Source of the DNA: Pipra filicauda | Lineage: Eukaryota; Chordata; Aves; Passeriformes; Pipridae | Reading direction: 5' to 3' | Assembly: GCF_003945595.2 (NCBI RefSeq) | Contig: NW_024104421.1 | Coordinates: 5,890,001 to 5,954,000 of the forward strand | DNA: 64,000 bases | Shown: piece by piece, positions 25,145 through 36,607 of the stretch | How positions within the stretch are numbered: position 1 is the first letter of the stretch | Layout of the letters: each line of letters begins with the position of its first letter | Notes under the pieces: generated by a model | Told to the model about the DNA's origin: nothing | Database searches by the model: none | What the model saw: the letters and a program-made list of their open reading frames with translations, nothing else | Program-made: the position numbers and the translations under genes

Positions 25145-26065
25145 TAGGATCACAAAACCAGAGAATAAGGTTGGAAAGGACCTCAAAAGACCATCTGTTT
25201 CTATAATTTGTGGCAAAGGAAGCTTATGAGATTATCTATTACTCTGTTCATTTTTAAAACCTCTGGTGACAGGGCCTCTATCACGTCCCTGGGAAGGGGT
25301 ACTGATTATTCTCACTGTATAAAATATAGAGTGAGATGTATAAAATAGTGAGATGAAAACTCTCCCAGTGCAACTTGTACCCATTGGCCCTTGTCTTTTC
25401 CATGTGGCTTCAGGTGAAGAGAGAATCTCTGTCCTCTTTGTGGCTGCCCATTAAGTGCTGGAATATTGCAATGAGGTACTCCCTAAGCCTTGTTTTCTCC
25501 AAGGAGGAAAGAATTAACTTGTCCAGTCTTTCCTGCAAAAACCATTGATCATCACCCTCCGAGTGAGGCCTGTGAGCCAATTTCCTACCCATATGACAGC
25601 CCACCCACCCAGTCTGTATCTTGCCAGTTTGTCCAGGAGAAGGATGTGGGAAAATATATCAAATGCTTTGCTAAAGTCCAGGTCAACAGCACTCACTTCT
25701 CTCTCCATGTTGACAGAAAATTTCATTCTGTTGTAGAAGGTGATCAGGTTTGTCAGGCATGAATTTGCCTTTGGTAAATCCTTGCTGGCTTTTCCCAATC
25801 ACCCACTTCACTTGGTTTCTAATAGTTTCTATGAGGACTTGTTCCATCACTGCCCCAGGGACTGATATAAGACTAATGGGTCTCTAGTTTTCTGGGCCCT
25901 CCTTTGGGCCCTTGTGTATGGTATCTGCTCCTTTCCAGTCATTAGGGATATCCCTTGATCTCCATAACTTTTCAAATATTATAGACAGTGGCCCTGCAGT
26001 CATGTCAGCCACTTCTCTCATACTGGGGTGGATTCATCCAGGCCCATAGACTTATGTGGATATAA
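25145..26065 (-). mobile_element. CR1 LINE fragment with reverse transcriptase remnant
   Basis: A 0.9-kb inverted CR1 copy. On the minus strand the frame at 25,514-25,798 encodes a piece of the CR1 reverse transcriptase. It includes the DLDFSKAFD core of RT motif A and, downstream, WVGNWLTGLTRRVMING, a typical CR1 segment. The frame is broken before and after, so the copy is dead. The right part (minus-strand 5') stops at about 26,065; the left part is the usual tail beginning with GGTTGGAAAGGACCTC on +. Confidence 0.92.
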
Positions 26066-28717
26066 GAATACAAGCTCTTCTTTGTTAGCATTTCTCAAAA
26101 TATGGTGGCATAACACCCTTCTTTTTCTACTGGGCTCAACATACAAAACTGTCTGGTTTGGTATGGTACATTCATAAACCATCAAACTTATTGTAAAAAA
26201 TTGGGTAAATTAAATACTATTCTTTAAAAAAGGGATTCTCACTTTCCTTAAAGTGGACTACATATATACTGCACATGCACAATAAAAATAATATCAAATA
26301 AACATGAATGCATTTTCAAACATGATTTAGAAAATGAGAATAATGTAGAAGAGCCAGTATTTCCTGACAAACAAGCTTTCTGCATACCTCACCGGTTTGA
26401 CTATACCTGTAGAACACCAGAGTACAGTAGGTAACACTGAGAAAGTCTTTACCAGCAGCAAATGTATTAAAAATTATACATTTTTTTGTCCCTATCTCAG
26501 TTAGAAAAATGAGTTTTCCAACCCTTATCATTTTAAGTAGCTTACTCTTCTAGATTCTTGGTTACAAGGGACAAATTTGTTTTCAAAGATGTTGTTCATC
26601 GAATGTATGAGTATTACTGTGGCCGGTACAACTTGCCTATACATATTTATTGTTCAAAATTATTAGAATATCTCTATATCTCATCTTCAAGTGACTGAAG
26701 AACTCACTGGACTTGTTATTTCAGCTTTGGTTTTGACTAAATGCATGCAGTAGCTCCTGGGATCTCACTGTCACTCCATGACTTTTGCACTCTTCTTTAC
26801 ACTGAAGATATTCACACTTCTGAATTCAGAATGCTGTTTTCTCACAAAGAAAAAAACCTCTATTTCCTAAGATATGTCTGTGTGATGGCAAGGTGAAAGG
26901 AGCTAATGCAAAGATGCTGTAAGTCAGCTGTCAGTCTCACTGAGCACAGGTTTTCCTGAGGTAGTCAGCTGAGCACAATGCACTCCTGCTTGGGCTGCTG
27001 CTCCTCATCCCATCCTTACTCTCCACACAGTTACCAATCTCTATCACCAAAGCTGGTAGCTACAAAACAAGAAGCTGCATGAGCTACCTTAAAGAAGACC
27101 CAGACAGCCTTGCACCCCTGGGCTGAGAAGGATTATGAGTGGCAGCACAAGTAGGGAATGAAAAAAGCAAAGGAAATGAAAAGCAGGCCATTTAACCAAC
27201 TCCTTCCCAAGCAGGCAAAATAAAATGGGTGCCATGCAGCACAATGGACTTCCTACACACCCTGAACATTGTTCAGAACAGCACTGGTGATGTTGGAGAT
27301 GAGGCCTCTTCCTGATTCCTTCTCTTCTTCAAGAATAAGTAAATGCCCTCCAACCACGTTATGGCCAATGCCCAGAGTAGAGTAAGTGCTGCTTGCTAAT
27401 GAGACTGTCTGGTCTGAAGTGAAGGCGTATTTGAGGGACCTCAAAAAAAGAAGGTTTTGGGGTTTTTTGGTTTGGCTTTTCCCTTCCTCCCCCAAATATA
27501 AAAGCACAGTGGTTGCATTTATAACTAACAGACTGAGCTCTTCCTTCCAATAACACATGCCATCCATAATACCCACCCTCTACAGTCTCTAATCCAGAGT
27601 GATTCAGCATTGGCTGATGTAAATGGAATGGTTCTACTTTAAAGGAAAAAAAAATTTTTGGCTGTCCATTAAATGTCACAGGAAATCCATGGCATGTGGA
27701 AAATAACTGCGTACAGTACTGTAGAGCCAGGACTGTCTAACACATGTTGTATTTATTATAGTCTAAGTATAATAACATTTTAAATGAGAAGAAAGCAGGA
27801 AAAGTCTTATCTGCCTGTGAATGTGGAGGCATTATTATTACTGAAAGACTTGTTTCCTCCTTCTGATTTCTGACATGTGCTCAGGCTGGAGTCTGTAATA
27901 TTATCTTAGTGCTCTGATCCTGCACACATGTAGAAGGCCTCAGCATCAGGAAAATAGTTATTAGCAACTGATTTGTTCCTGTTTCCAGAACCAAGCTCAT
28001 GTGTGAAACTCCTGGGAGAATCAGTCACTTCAGAAGGCAAAGAAGTACAGCCCTGGCTCTTGTGACACATCCATCCAAACCTCTGTGTTGTTTTCAGATG
28101 TCAGCTCTGGCCCAGGGAGGGAAGCACAATGCAGCAGCTCTGGGGTCGCCTGAAATCAGGAGAAAGTTGTCTCAAGTCGGGATCTTACTACAGTATCACC
28201 AGAAAAAAAAAAAAAAAGATGTTACTTAATATCTTTCTGTGCTTCCTTTCCTAAAATGTGTAGGAGATACTTCTTTATCTCACAAGGTGCCTGCCCCAGA
28301 AAGGCAGGAAGCTACATGTTTTCTATTAGGTGGAGCATTTGAGCTTCCTGGGTAGTGAGACTGAATTTCAGTTAACTTGCTTTCAAGGGAGAGTGGCCTA
28401 ATTGTTCCACAATAGACACATCTTGTGTTTTCTTAATTTATTTCTTTTTTAACCTGAAATGCTATGTGGAAAAAGAAAAAGAGATCTGCAATAGAGTCCT
28501 CAGTATCTTACTCACTTTCAGCAGGAGAAATCTTCTTAACTGACATTTACTGCCCAAATCTCAATTAAGTGTAACCTTTACAAGAAGCTAAACCCAGGGC
28601 GTTTCACAAAGAACAAATACTCTTCATTTTCTAAACATACAAATTAAAAAAAAAACAAAAACAAAAACAAACAAACAAACAAACAAACAGGGGGCACAGG
28701 GTTTTTAAAAGCTGTTG
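26066..28717. other. Intergenic, no gene seen
   Basis: No gene was recognised. It contains a poly(A) run at 28,202-28,217 and a (CAAA)n run at 28,645-28,689. The open frame at 27,253-27,679 on - has no domain I know. Confidence 0.5.
28645..28689. repeat. (CAAA)n microsatellite
   Basis: A poly(A) stretch leads into CAAAA and then about six perfect CAAA units. Confidence 0.9.
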
Positions 28718-29235
28718 TGGAATCAATCAGAGGATGATTCAGGCAGGAGGGGACCTCAGGAAGTCCCCTGTCCAACCTCCTCCTCAGGGCTGGGTCAGCT
28801 CTGAGCTTAGAGTGGGTTGCTCAGAGTTTAACCCAGATGAGTTTTGAAAGCATCCGAAGGTGGAGATGGCACAATCTCTCTGGGCAATCTGTGCCTGCCT
28901 CCCTAGGTGACAAAAGAGTCTGTAAACCCAGTCCAGTCCTCTCGTTCCATCCTGTCCCTGCCGTCTCACCCTCCAGCCGTGCACGGCAACGGAGACCATG
29001 GTCCCACCTGACCAATATCCCTTGCAGCCCGAGGTGTTCTTTTATCCCTGCCACGGCTGCAGTTGTCACGCTCCTCCACCCTCCTCGCAGGGAGGTCTCC
29101 AGCATGATCCGTCCTGGAGCCCTCTGCTGAGCTTGCTCCAGCTTCTCCAAGTCCTTCCTGCCCTGGGGACCCAAACCTGGGGCCGTGTGTTACACTAGAT
29201 GTGGTCTAGCGAGCGCCGAGTAGGGGAGGAACGAC
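28718..29235 (-). mobile_element. CR1 LINE fragment abutting the STMP1 CpG island
   Basis: An inverted CR1 copy. On + it starts with GGGGACCTCAGGAAGTCC and the CAACCTCCTCCTCAGGGCTG block. It runs through AGCTCTGAGCTTAGAGTGG and ends near GATGTGGTCTAGCGAGCGCC, the region upstream of the CR1 3' UTR. The minus frame at 28,821-29,174 is derived from the CR1 ORF2 end and is not a host gene. The element ends only about 50 bases before the CpG-rich promoter region. Confidence 0.9.
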
Positions 29236-29605
29236 AACAACAAAAATAATAAATAAAAACAAAAGCTTTCTTTCAGCCTTCTCCGGCATGGGAAGGGGGG
29301 GGCTGAGATTTTCCAAGCGGCGAGGCAGGGGCACTCAAATTACACAGGATTATAAGGGATTCCGTCCGGTCCTTGAGGACCCCATCTTGAAATCACACGT
29401 GGAGTGAAAATCGGGCTCCCACGGCGCTCGGCACCCTGCGGACACGGCCGCCCCCGCCCTGCGCGGCCCCTTATCCCTTCAGCGCCAGGCAGCGGCGGCC
29501 GCGCCCTCCCCGGCCGGTCCCGGCCCCGGCCCCGCCGTGGGGGAGGCGGCGGGTCCGCCCCGGGGGCGCGGGCGGGCGGCGCTCGGCGCGGCCCTTCCCC
29601 CGGCC

Positions 29606-29662
29606 ATGGCGGCGAGGGCGGGCCGGCGCCCGGAAGGGGAGCCGCCGCCACCGCCCGCCTGA
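29606..29662 (+). other. Candidate uORF (18 codons) upstream of STMP1
   Basis: ATG at 29,606 in an excellent context (CCGGCCATGGCG) opens an 18-codon frame ending at TGA 29,660-29,662, 46 bases before the STMP1 start codon. The peptide is Arg/Pro-rich, which may reflect base composition. If the transcript starts upstream of 29,606 it would be translated first. If it starts between 29,606 and 29,709, the motif is only a YY1-like site. Confidence 0.45.
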
Positions 29663-29708
29663 CTTCCCCGGCTGTCGGGCGGGGAGGGAGCAGGGGCAGG
29701 AGGGCGCC

Positions 29709-29723
29709 ATGCTGCAGTTCTTG
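29709..29723 (+). CDS. STMP1: STMP1 coding exon 1 (15 nt)
   Basis: Five codons, MLQFL, followed by the donor GTAAGG. The start context is GGCGCCATGC. Only 15 coding bases sit in this exon, inside the CpG island. Confidence 0.95.
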
Positions 29724-32700
29724 GTAAGGCTCCGCGGGGCGGCGGCGCCGCCGCCATTTCGCGGCGGGGCGGGGCGGGGCGAGGAGGGCGGCGGCGGGGC
29801 CGCTGCCCGGGCGGGGGAGGGAAGCGCTGTGTTCGGTCACCGTGTGTTCGGTCACCGTGGTGTGACCCGGCTCCGTGTCAGCCTGGCGGCCGCGCCCAGT
29901 CTTAGTTTCCCGGCAGCGCAGCATCCTTGGGCGTTTTTCCTTCTCCTTCTCCTTTCCACCCGCCCCGGCCCCGCTGTTCGGTACCCGCCGTGCGCAGCCG
30001 GACCGGACCCCCTTGTTCTCGCAGAACTGCTCTGAAAATGGGAGTCCCTGCCTTGTTTTTCCTCCAAAGCCGTGCCCTTAATTTGCCTTGGAGATTCAGC
30101 AGATTCTGCTTGCTCACGGTGATGCTCCGCTTGCTGCTCAAATTTCTTTGTGTAAGCGTAATACCTCCCTCCTTTGGTGAGAGCAGGAGTGTCGGCCCTT
30201 TGCCATTTTGTGCACCCTTAAAAATTTATCGCCGGAGTGAGGATTTTTATATATAGAAGTTAGGGCAAGGGATCGTATTTCATTGCTGCCTTTCATTACA
30301 CCCCCTTAAGAACAGCAGAATTAATAGACCGAATGTTTTTTTTATTTTTTTTCATTTCAACACCCCTGATCCCCTAAACTCCTCTGGGTGCTTGAGGTTA
30401 GATGCCTGAAGTTAGTCTGCTCTCATTCAATACTTGATCGATGCTGGTATTTACTGCCAGATGTGGAAATAAATTCCCTGACCAATAACGTTCTTGTTTG
30501 TGCTGTTGCAAAGCATGGAAACAGCTTCCTATTTTTCATTCTAGGGATGTGAGGGGTGCCCTAGGGTTTTAGTTGTGTTCTGATATGTCCCAGTAAATAC
30601 AAACAATAAGTGATATTCTTTCATCTTTTGTTGGGGGAAGAGAACTCAGCTGGCTCATAAGTTTCATACTAGGCATTGATACAGAGGAAGAAGAGATGGC
30701 CTGTTGTAAGTTGGGAGAGCCTTGCCTGGTTTTTATAATGAATAAATAAGGCCTATTTCTTATCCCAACTTCAAATAACAAAGATGAAAGCCTCAGTCAT
30801 TACTGTAGCTGTTTTAAATCCCTCTCCACTCCAGTGAAAACAGTAAGGCTGAATATGGTTAGCCACTCTCAAAGTTTTTGTGTTTATCAACTCTACTGCT
30901 TGCTGCTAATGTTTTTTTGTTGCTAGATAAAAATATGACTTCTTGATTAGTGTGTGAAAGTTAGAAAAAAGATATACTTATTCTGGGTTTTTTCCCTGCT
31001 TGGGTGTAAATTGGGTGTTTGACTCTTGCTCTCCCTTGTAAGGGCTGTAGCAGGGAGATAAAGGGATAATCTCACAAACCTTGTGTTTTTACTGTCCAGA
31101 GTTAATCGTTAAAGAAGCATTTGCCAGTGATGCAACTCGAAATGCTTGGTAGAAATTGGAAGACCCTAAACTCTCATCAGCCCTGTTTGTATTCAACATG
31201 AACATTTTAATTGGCTATATGTTTTGCTTTCCATATAATTTAAGTCTTGAGTAGTGAATTTTTTTCCCATTGCTTGAATTGTCAACTCTAAAAACAAATG
31301 TTACAGGTGGATTGCTCTTCAGTGCAGTGCTAGACTTTTCAAATAAGGAGACACTTAAAGGGAGTACTGATCTCAGAACTGTCTGTACTGGATAAGATTT
31401 ATCTCACAACAGAATGAGACATATATTGGAAATGTTCTAGGGAAAAGCCTAGAAAACTGCTGGTAAACAAGGACCTGGTTTGTGTTTTCAAGTGGCTTCC
31501 GAGGCACTGCTAAGGATACAAGAAATTCTCCTCTGCTAGAGTGATGTTCTGCATTAAGAGGAATCAGAAGTCTTGTTTACATCAGTGCAGTGTTTGTTGG
31601 TATCTCCTGGAGTACCTCTTTAGCTGATAATTGGAACTACAAGAGCATTTGATAACCAGTGCAGTATACACACACAAAAAAGACTCTACTTGTTCTTAAA
31701 TTGTTAAAGCCAAGCTCCTTAAAAAGTAATAATAAACAAGGAATAAGACCAAAAATCTGTTTAAGAAAATACTGAGGTAACTTGCAGTCATAATTCATTT
31801 GGCACTTCTCAGCAAATTTTAGTTTTCTATAGATAGATTTTCACCAGTGATGCTTACAGAGTCTGAATCACTGAGAAGATGAGCTGTGCTCTATGCTGCT
31901 TCTGGCATGGAAAAAATGTCTGGTCAGTATGAGATGGCAAAGTTGTTTTGTGGACAGTGGGTTTATTTTTCTCGAAATAGTCTTAATTTGACAGCAGTGA
32001 CCATGAGCAATAACAATTTTCTTAAATAGAACTGGCCTCAGCTGTCAGAGGGAATGATTTGTTTGCTGACAGTGAACAAAAGCACAGTGTTAGAAGTGTC
32101 CCTTTCAAAACACTTAAATGAGCTTTCGTAGTATAGGACATACTTATTTTGGAGTGTAACAATAAAAAATGTAGGATATTGGTGAATGAAAATTTTATCA
32201 CCTGTCTTTGAAGAGAGGAATTTCTTTCACTGTAGAACTGTTCTTATGCGTGAGGATTTTCCTCAGCTGGCAAACAGGGTTTGGGCCAGAAACTGCTTCT
32301 CATTTGCTTTTGCCCCTCTTCCCAGGTGCATTTTTATGGACACCCTTCATCAGCTACAAGTTTGCATAGTTGTCAAAAGAAGTTGTGCTTCCAACCAACA
32401 GTATTTTCCTACCTCAGAGGAGCCCCTCAATCAGAGTGGATTTGGCTGAGAACTAGAGGCTTAGGATCAGAAGGGTCTGTCTGGAAGATGGGCAGCTGTT
32501 ATTGCAGAAGAGAAGTAGCAGGTTTACACCAGTTTAAGTTGATGTACCCTTAGACCTTTTAAGACTGTGATCATTGTGCAATCAGAGCCTCTGTTCTGAC
32601 CTTCAAGCTTGTGAACCTTTTTTTTGCTTTATACAAAGACATAACACAGTAATATATGTATGTCCTTTTCCAGCACTGAGCATCATTTTAGTGGGGTGTT

Positions 32701-35697
32701 GCTTTAGGCTTTCCCATCATGAACCAAAAGTTTTGTGGTATCTCCCCCATTTTTGTAGGAGGTAGTGCCTTTGTGGGTATGCAGAGAACCTTACAAAGGG
32801 GATCATAGCTTCATTCAAATAGTCTTGTATTAAAAAACACAACCGTGCAGTGTTTTGGAAATGATGGCAAGGTTTTCCTGGTGAAGGAGATGGGTAAAAC
32901 TGGACCCCTCTGGATGAAAGATGAGAAATTAAGTAGGAGTGGTGTTGAAACTCTTTAATCTTTACATGACTTGCAATATTCCTTTCTCTTTATTTTAACC
33001 AAATATGCTGTTAATGAAAGAATGTTAACTCTTCTCCCTTTCTTCCTTTTTAGCTTGGTTTTACTCTTGGCAATGTGGTTGGGATGTATATTGCTCAGAA
33101 CTATGATGTGAGTATCCTTGTATTCTCAGAGTTAAACCTATTCTGAACTGAAAATATAAGACTGTCTTCCCTCATTTGGAACTAAATCGGTTTTTATTTT
33201 GGGTTATTTTATTTAAACAGAATGGAGATCTTACTGAGTTCAGTTACAAGAGCAACTCAAACTTTTTCAGGAAGAATTTCTTCACTGTAGTCAGGCTTGG
33301 GAATGGGCTGTCCAGAGAAGTGGTGGAACCACCATCCCTGGAGGTGTTCAAGAAATGACTGGGTGTGGCACTTAGTGCTTTGGTCTAGTTGACAAGGTGG
33401 TGTTTGATCAAAGGTTGGACTCGGTGATTTTGGAGGTCTTTTCCAACCTTAATAGCAAAAAACAAAACAAAAAAGTGGAACCAAAACATTTACCTCTCTG
33501 GCATCTTCTCTGTGACAGTGTAATTCTTAAAGCCTTTACTGCTGTTCAGGCATCTACATAGAGACAGGAGAAATGGAAAAGATTTAGCAATTGTTCATGG
33601 GTTTTACCTGCAATAAAATACTGGTTTCCTGACTCCGATAGCCTGTCTGTTTGTTAATTAAAAATCCTCAGAGTATGTGAAATGTCTGTCTTCTGTACCA
33701 ATAGTGAAAATAAATTCTACCAACTTTTTTTGAAAATTCAGCACCTGCTCCTACTTCAAAAAGTGTATTGGCCTGCAATCTATCTTTCCTTCTTTTTTCA
33801 TGGTGAGAAAAGAAAGGGAATTTTCTTTCCTCAGTTCTCACAGTTAACAGAGTTTTCAGTGTGAAGGGGCAGAAGATTTCAAGCTGAGTCTTCGATATAT
33901 GCTTTTAAACTTCTGTACGGTCAGCAGGATTCTTTGGAAGAGCAGTGCCACTTAGTTGACAGACTAGAGGAGTTAATAACATTTAACATGCTTTTTTCTT
34001 TTTTTAATTCTTATGCAATCTGTATTAGCCTAATAAAAAAAAAAAATTAAAAAAAATCAAAAACGAGTTGTTGAGGCTCTGATGGCGTTTATCTTTTGCT
34101 TTCTTCTCATCTTCAGTATCGAAGTCATCTTGCTTAAAAAAATTGATACATTTTGCTCCTTGTTTATGCACGTGATGTCTCCTGTCAGTCACTCCAGTGA
34201 GAGTACTAATGAAAGGCTAGTGTTTCTTTCTAGTATGTGCTTTAAAGTGTTACAAAAATGTAGTCGTAAGAATATGGATGTATCAATATGTATCATAAAC
34301 ATGGTATAGTGCTTTTCTGGCAGCACTAATAAAGTATTGCCACAAGAGGGGGACTCAGGCTTTTAGTTTGCAGGAAATGGTTCCCTGGGAATGTAACATT
34401 GACTTGCAGGATGAACATGGTAATTTTATTGCTGGTATTGAAGATGGCTTGTTTTTGATGACATCTGAGATAAACTTGTCATAATGAGGTGCTAATTCTG
34501 CAGCTGTACACACATGTGCTCAGTTGTAAGCACGGGGAGGTTGTGGTGACAGCAGTGGAGTTCTCTTGGTTTAGTTGTCAGGCTGGGCTCTTAATTTTGT
34601 TTACTCCAACAGAGCTTAATTTTGAGAAGGAAGGCAAGAGCAACTTATGTTACTGGTACTGTCAGCCTCAGATCATCCAATAGGAGAACTGCAGTCTGTT
34701 TGGATTAACTTCTACTCTGTGGTCAGGTTATATATGAAGTAAAAGCTCTTGATTTTTTTTTTTTTCACAACTACTTGTGGAAACTTGTCTTAAATTTAAT
34801 TTTAATCAGCTAGCTTGTAAAATCCCGCATTGTCACTTCCCAGTTTTAGCTAGAGTCATGAGATAATCTATTCCTCGCCCTTAAAAGTTGCAGCATTTTT
34901 TTTCAAGTTACCAAAATTTACTGTTGGATTATTTGATCAAAATTCTCTTATTTGCAAGAGAAAGTTGAAGTTTTGAAGCTTACAAGCAGTAAATTGAATT
35001 TTCATTCAAGTGTGAAACTGCAAAAGGTTGCCAATTTGCAATGCAGTAGAATTTTGTTCTACTGTGGGATTTTGTTCCCCATAGTGTGGGATTTTGTTTC
35101 CCACAAGACAAACCAGGAGTATTTCTTAATAAATTTCTTGAGAACATAATTGATGCTCTTGAACATCTCATTTCTCTCAGGTTGTGACCACTATAGTGCA
35201 ATCTAATTTCCCCTTCAAAAGTCTGTGCGTCAGTGTTTAAATCTGCTTGTTCTTGGCAGTTCCTCCTCTCTCAGTGAGGAAACCAGACTGGTCTTACTAA
35301 ATTTCCTGTACAGTGGTCTTTTTTCCTTTCTCCTGTTCCCATCACCACTGGCCAACTTGTAGCCTTAACAACCTAAAATATTTCCTGAAGCCTCCTGTGA
35401 GGTGCTTTCATCTACTCTTCGTTTGATATTGCTTTCATTTTAACCTCTGTGCAAGGTAACAGATACTGGAAGTATCTTTTAGAAACCATAGAATTTAGAA
35501 ATCCTAGAATTTCTTGCTGTGTTTGTGGTATTGTCTTTCCTGATGAGACTTATGTAGCTCAGTATTTTGTTAATTTGTGTAGGTTTTGATGAGTGTTTTT
35601 TCTTTTGTCTTTAAAGATTCCTAACATTGCGAAGAAGCTTGAAGATTTTAAGAAGGATGTGGAGGCTAAGAAGAAACCTCCCAGTGACAAGTCCTGA
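29709..35697 (+). CDS. STMP1: STMP1, short transmembrane mitochondrial protein 1 (three coding exons)
   Basis: Joined coding exons 29,709-29,723, 33,054-33,107 and 35,617-35,697 give 49 residues plus stop. All introns are phase 0 with GT-AG borders (introns of 3,330 and 2,509 bp). The start is MLQFL; exon 2 encodes LGFTLGNVVGMYIAQNYD, a hydrophobic membrane segment with a GNVVG small-residue core; exon 3 is a charged amphipathic tail rich in Lys and Asp/Glu ending PPSDKS. This matches the vertebrate microprotein STMP1 (C7orf73, Mm47; about 47 residues in human, recalled) nearly residue by residue. The family sits in the inner mitochondrial membrane and has been tied to respiratory function, mitochondrial fission and NLRP3 inflammasome activation. 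The C-terminus seems two residues longer than in human. The gene is convergent with SLC13A4, as in human. It is too short and too split to appear in simple ORF scans. Confidence 0.97.
33054..33107 (+). CDS. STMP1: STMP1 coding exon 2
   Basis: Eighteen codons between a pyrimidine-rich acceptor (CTTCCTTTTTAG) and donor GTGAGT. It encodes the membrane segment and the AQNYD motif conserved in the family. Confidence 0.97.
33250..33462 (+). mobile_element. CR1 LINE 3' end in STMP1 intron 2
   Basis: Landmarks in order: AAGAATTTCTTCACTGTAG, GAGAAGTGGTGGAACCACC, CATCCCTGGAGGTGTTCAAG, and the end GGAGGTCTTTTCCAACCTTA. Same strand as STMP1; 5'-truncated. It ends in an A/C-rich run instead of the usual octamers. 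Confidence 0.92.
35617..35697 (+). CDS. STMP1: STMP1 coding exon 3 with stop
   Basis: Starts IPNIAKKLEDFKKD after acceptor TCTTTAAAG and ends PPSDKS then TGA. The 3' UTR follows directly. Confidence 0.97.
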   Translation: MPNIAKKLEDFKKDVEAKKKPPSDKS

Positions 35698-36085
35698 AAG
35701 AGCAGTGTTCCCCAGGTCACCTCTGTGTGTGCATCAAGGATGCAATTTACCTTTCAGGCAACAAGGGTCAAGTAGAGGGTTGGCATGGGAGGTTCCTCCA
35801 CTCTTAGTCTCCTAGAACTGGAATGTCCTTCTTTTGAAAGAGCAGCCTTGAACTTTACCTGGGACTGATTTTCAAGGGTTTCAGAATTTCGATTTGCAGC
35901 TGATGTGTGACTGGATAAGTTTGTATTTTTCATTATTTCTTTTCCTAATATTTTGTAACCCATTTTTACCTGATCCAACTGGAGTTGTTAGCCCTGTTAC
36001 TATGTGTACCTCACACTTTGTAGTGCCCTAGTCCTTAGAACTTCACAAAAGAAATTAAATGCATCAAGAAGGAACTTTCAGGTTT
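35698..36085 (+). other. STMP1: STMP1 3' UTR
   Basis: Non-coding sequence from the stop codon to about 25 bases past the first plausible poly(A) signal. The end point is an estimate. The minus open frame at 35,754-35,978 lies in it and has no support. Confidence 0.6.
36054..36059 (+). terminator. STMP1: Poly(A) signal ATTAAA of STMP1
   Basis: ATTAAA, the commonest variant hexamer, 357 bases after the stop codon. A T/G-rich stretch (TTTCTTGTCGTTTGTTGTG) starting about 23 bases downstream is a fitting downstream element. Confidence 0.65.
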
Positions 36086-36279
36086 CTTGTCGTTTGTTGT
36101 GAGCAGCGGTACTTCACTGTCTTTAAGATCCAATTCCATTGTTGGAGATGCCAAACTTCATTTGTCAAGGTATGAATCTGTGGAAGGGGGGGAGCTCCTG
36201 CTTTTCCCCTTATGTTGAATGATCACTTCCAGCAGCACAGACTTTGTACAAACAGCTGATTTCAAAAAGTGTAAAAGGC

Positions 36280-36600
36280 CTTTGTCTCTGCTGCTCCTTC
36301 CTTCTCAGGGGGAGGGCTCCTTGTACTCTTTCCCTGCTCCAGTGTGGGTCTCAGTAAAAGGTCACAGATCTGGGTCACAGGTTATGGGTCATGTCAAAGG
36401 GAACAGACCTGGGTCATACTTTCAAGGAGTATTCTGTTATCCAGGTAAAGGAAACAGAACGCACCTTGCGTCTCAGTGCCAGGCTCCAGCACTTTCCTGG
36501 TGTAAGTGGTGCCAGTCTCATTTCCATGTGCTGTTGAGCTCTGGTCTGCATTGGAGCCCGTGGTGAGGGAAGACTGCAGATCCCACATTCTGTGCTAGTC
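36280..36600. mobile_element. LTR fragment, family B (distal part)
   Basis: It contains TCTGCTGCTCCTTCC, CAGGGGGAGGGCTCC and CCCTGCTCCAGTGTGGGTC, which correspond to the inner, block-repeated part of the element at 3153-4244 read in reverse complement. The ends are not visible. Confidence 0.6.
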
Positions 36601-36607
36601 CCAGGGC

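Larger units (their letters stand above)
29290..30010. promoter_or_regulatory. STMP1: CpG-island promoter of STMP1
   Basis: About 700 bases of very high G+C with dense CpG, in sharp contrast to the AT-rich flanks. It spans the 5' UTR, the first coding exon and the start of intron 1. Visible candidate sites are an ETS/GABP core CCGGAAGG at 29,630-29,637, a YY1-type core ATGGCGGC at 29,606-29,613 (+) and 29,750-29,757 (-), and overlapping GC boxes (GGGGCGGGGC) at 29,765-29,780. No TATA box is evident. ETS and YY1 sites near the start are common in nuclear genes for mitochondrial proteins, which fits STMP1. The exact start site cannot be read from sequence. Confidence 0.88.

Noticed and set aside
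25514..25798. Possible host gene with DLDFSKAFD
   Set aside because: The motif and its surroundings are CR1 reverse transcriptase; the frame is broken on both sides.
28821..29174. 117-codon minus-strand frame
   Set aside because: It is the end of CR1 ORF2 in a truncated LINE copy, not a host gene.
29340..29924. 194-codon minus-strand frame across the STMP1 promoter
   Set aside because: It is a GC-driven open frame in a CpG island, rich in Pro, Arg, Gly and Ala, with no domain. The STMP1 start and exon on the other strand explain the region.
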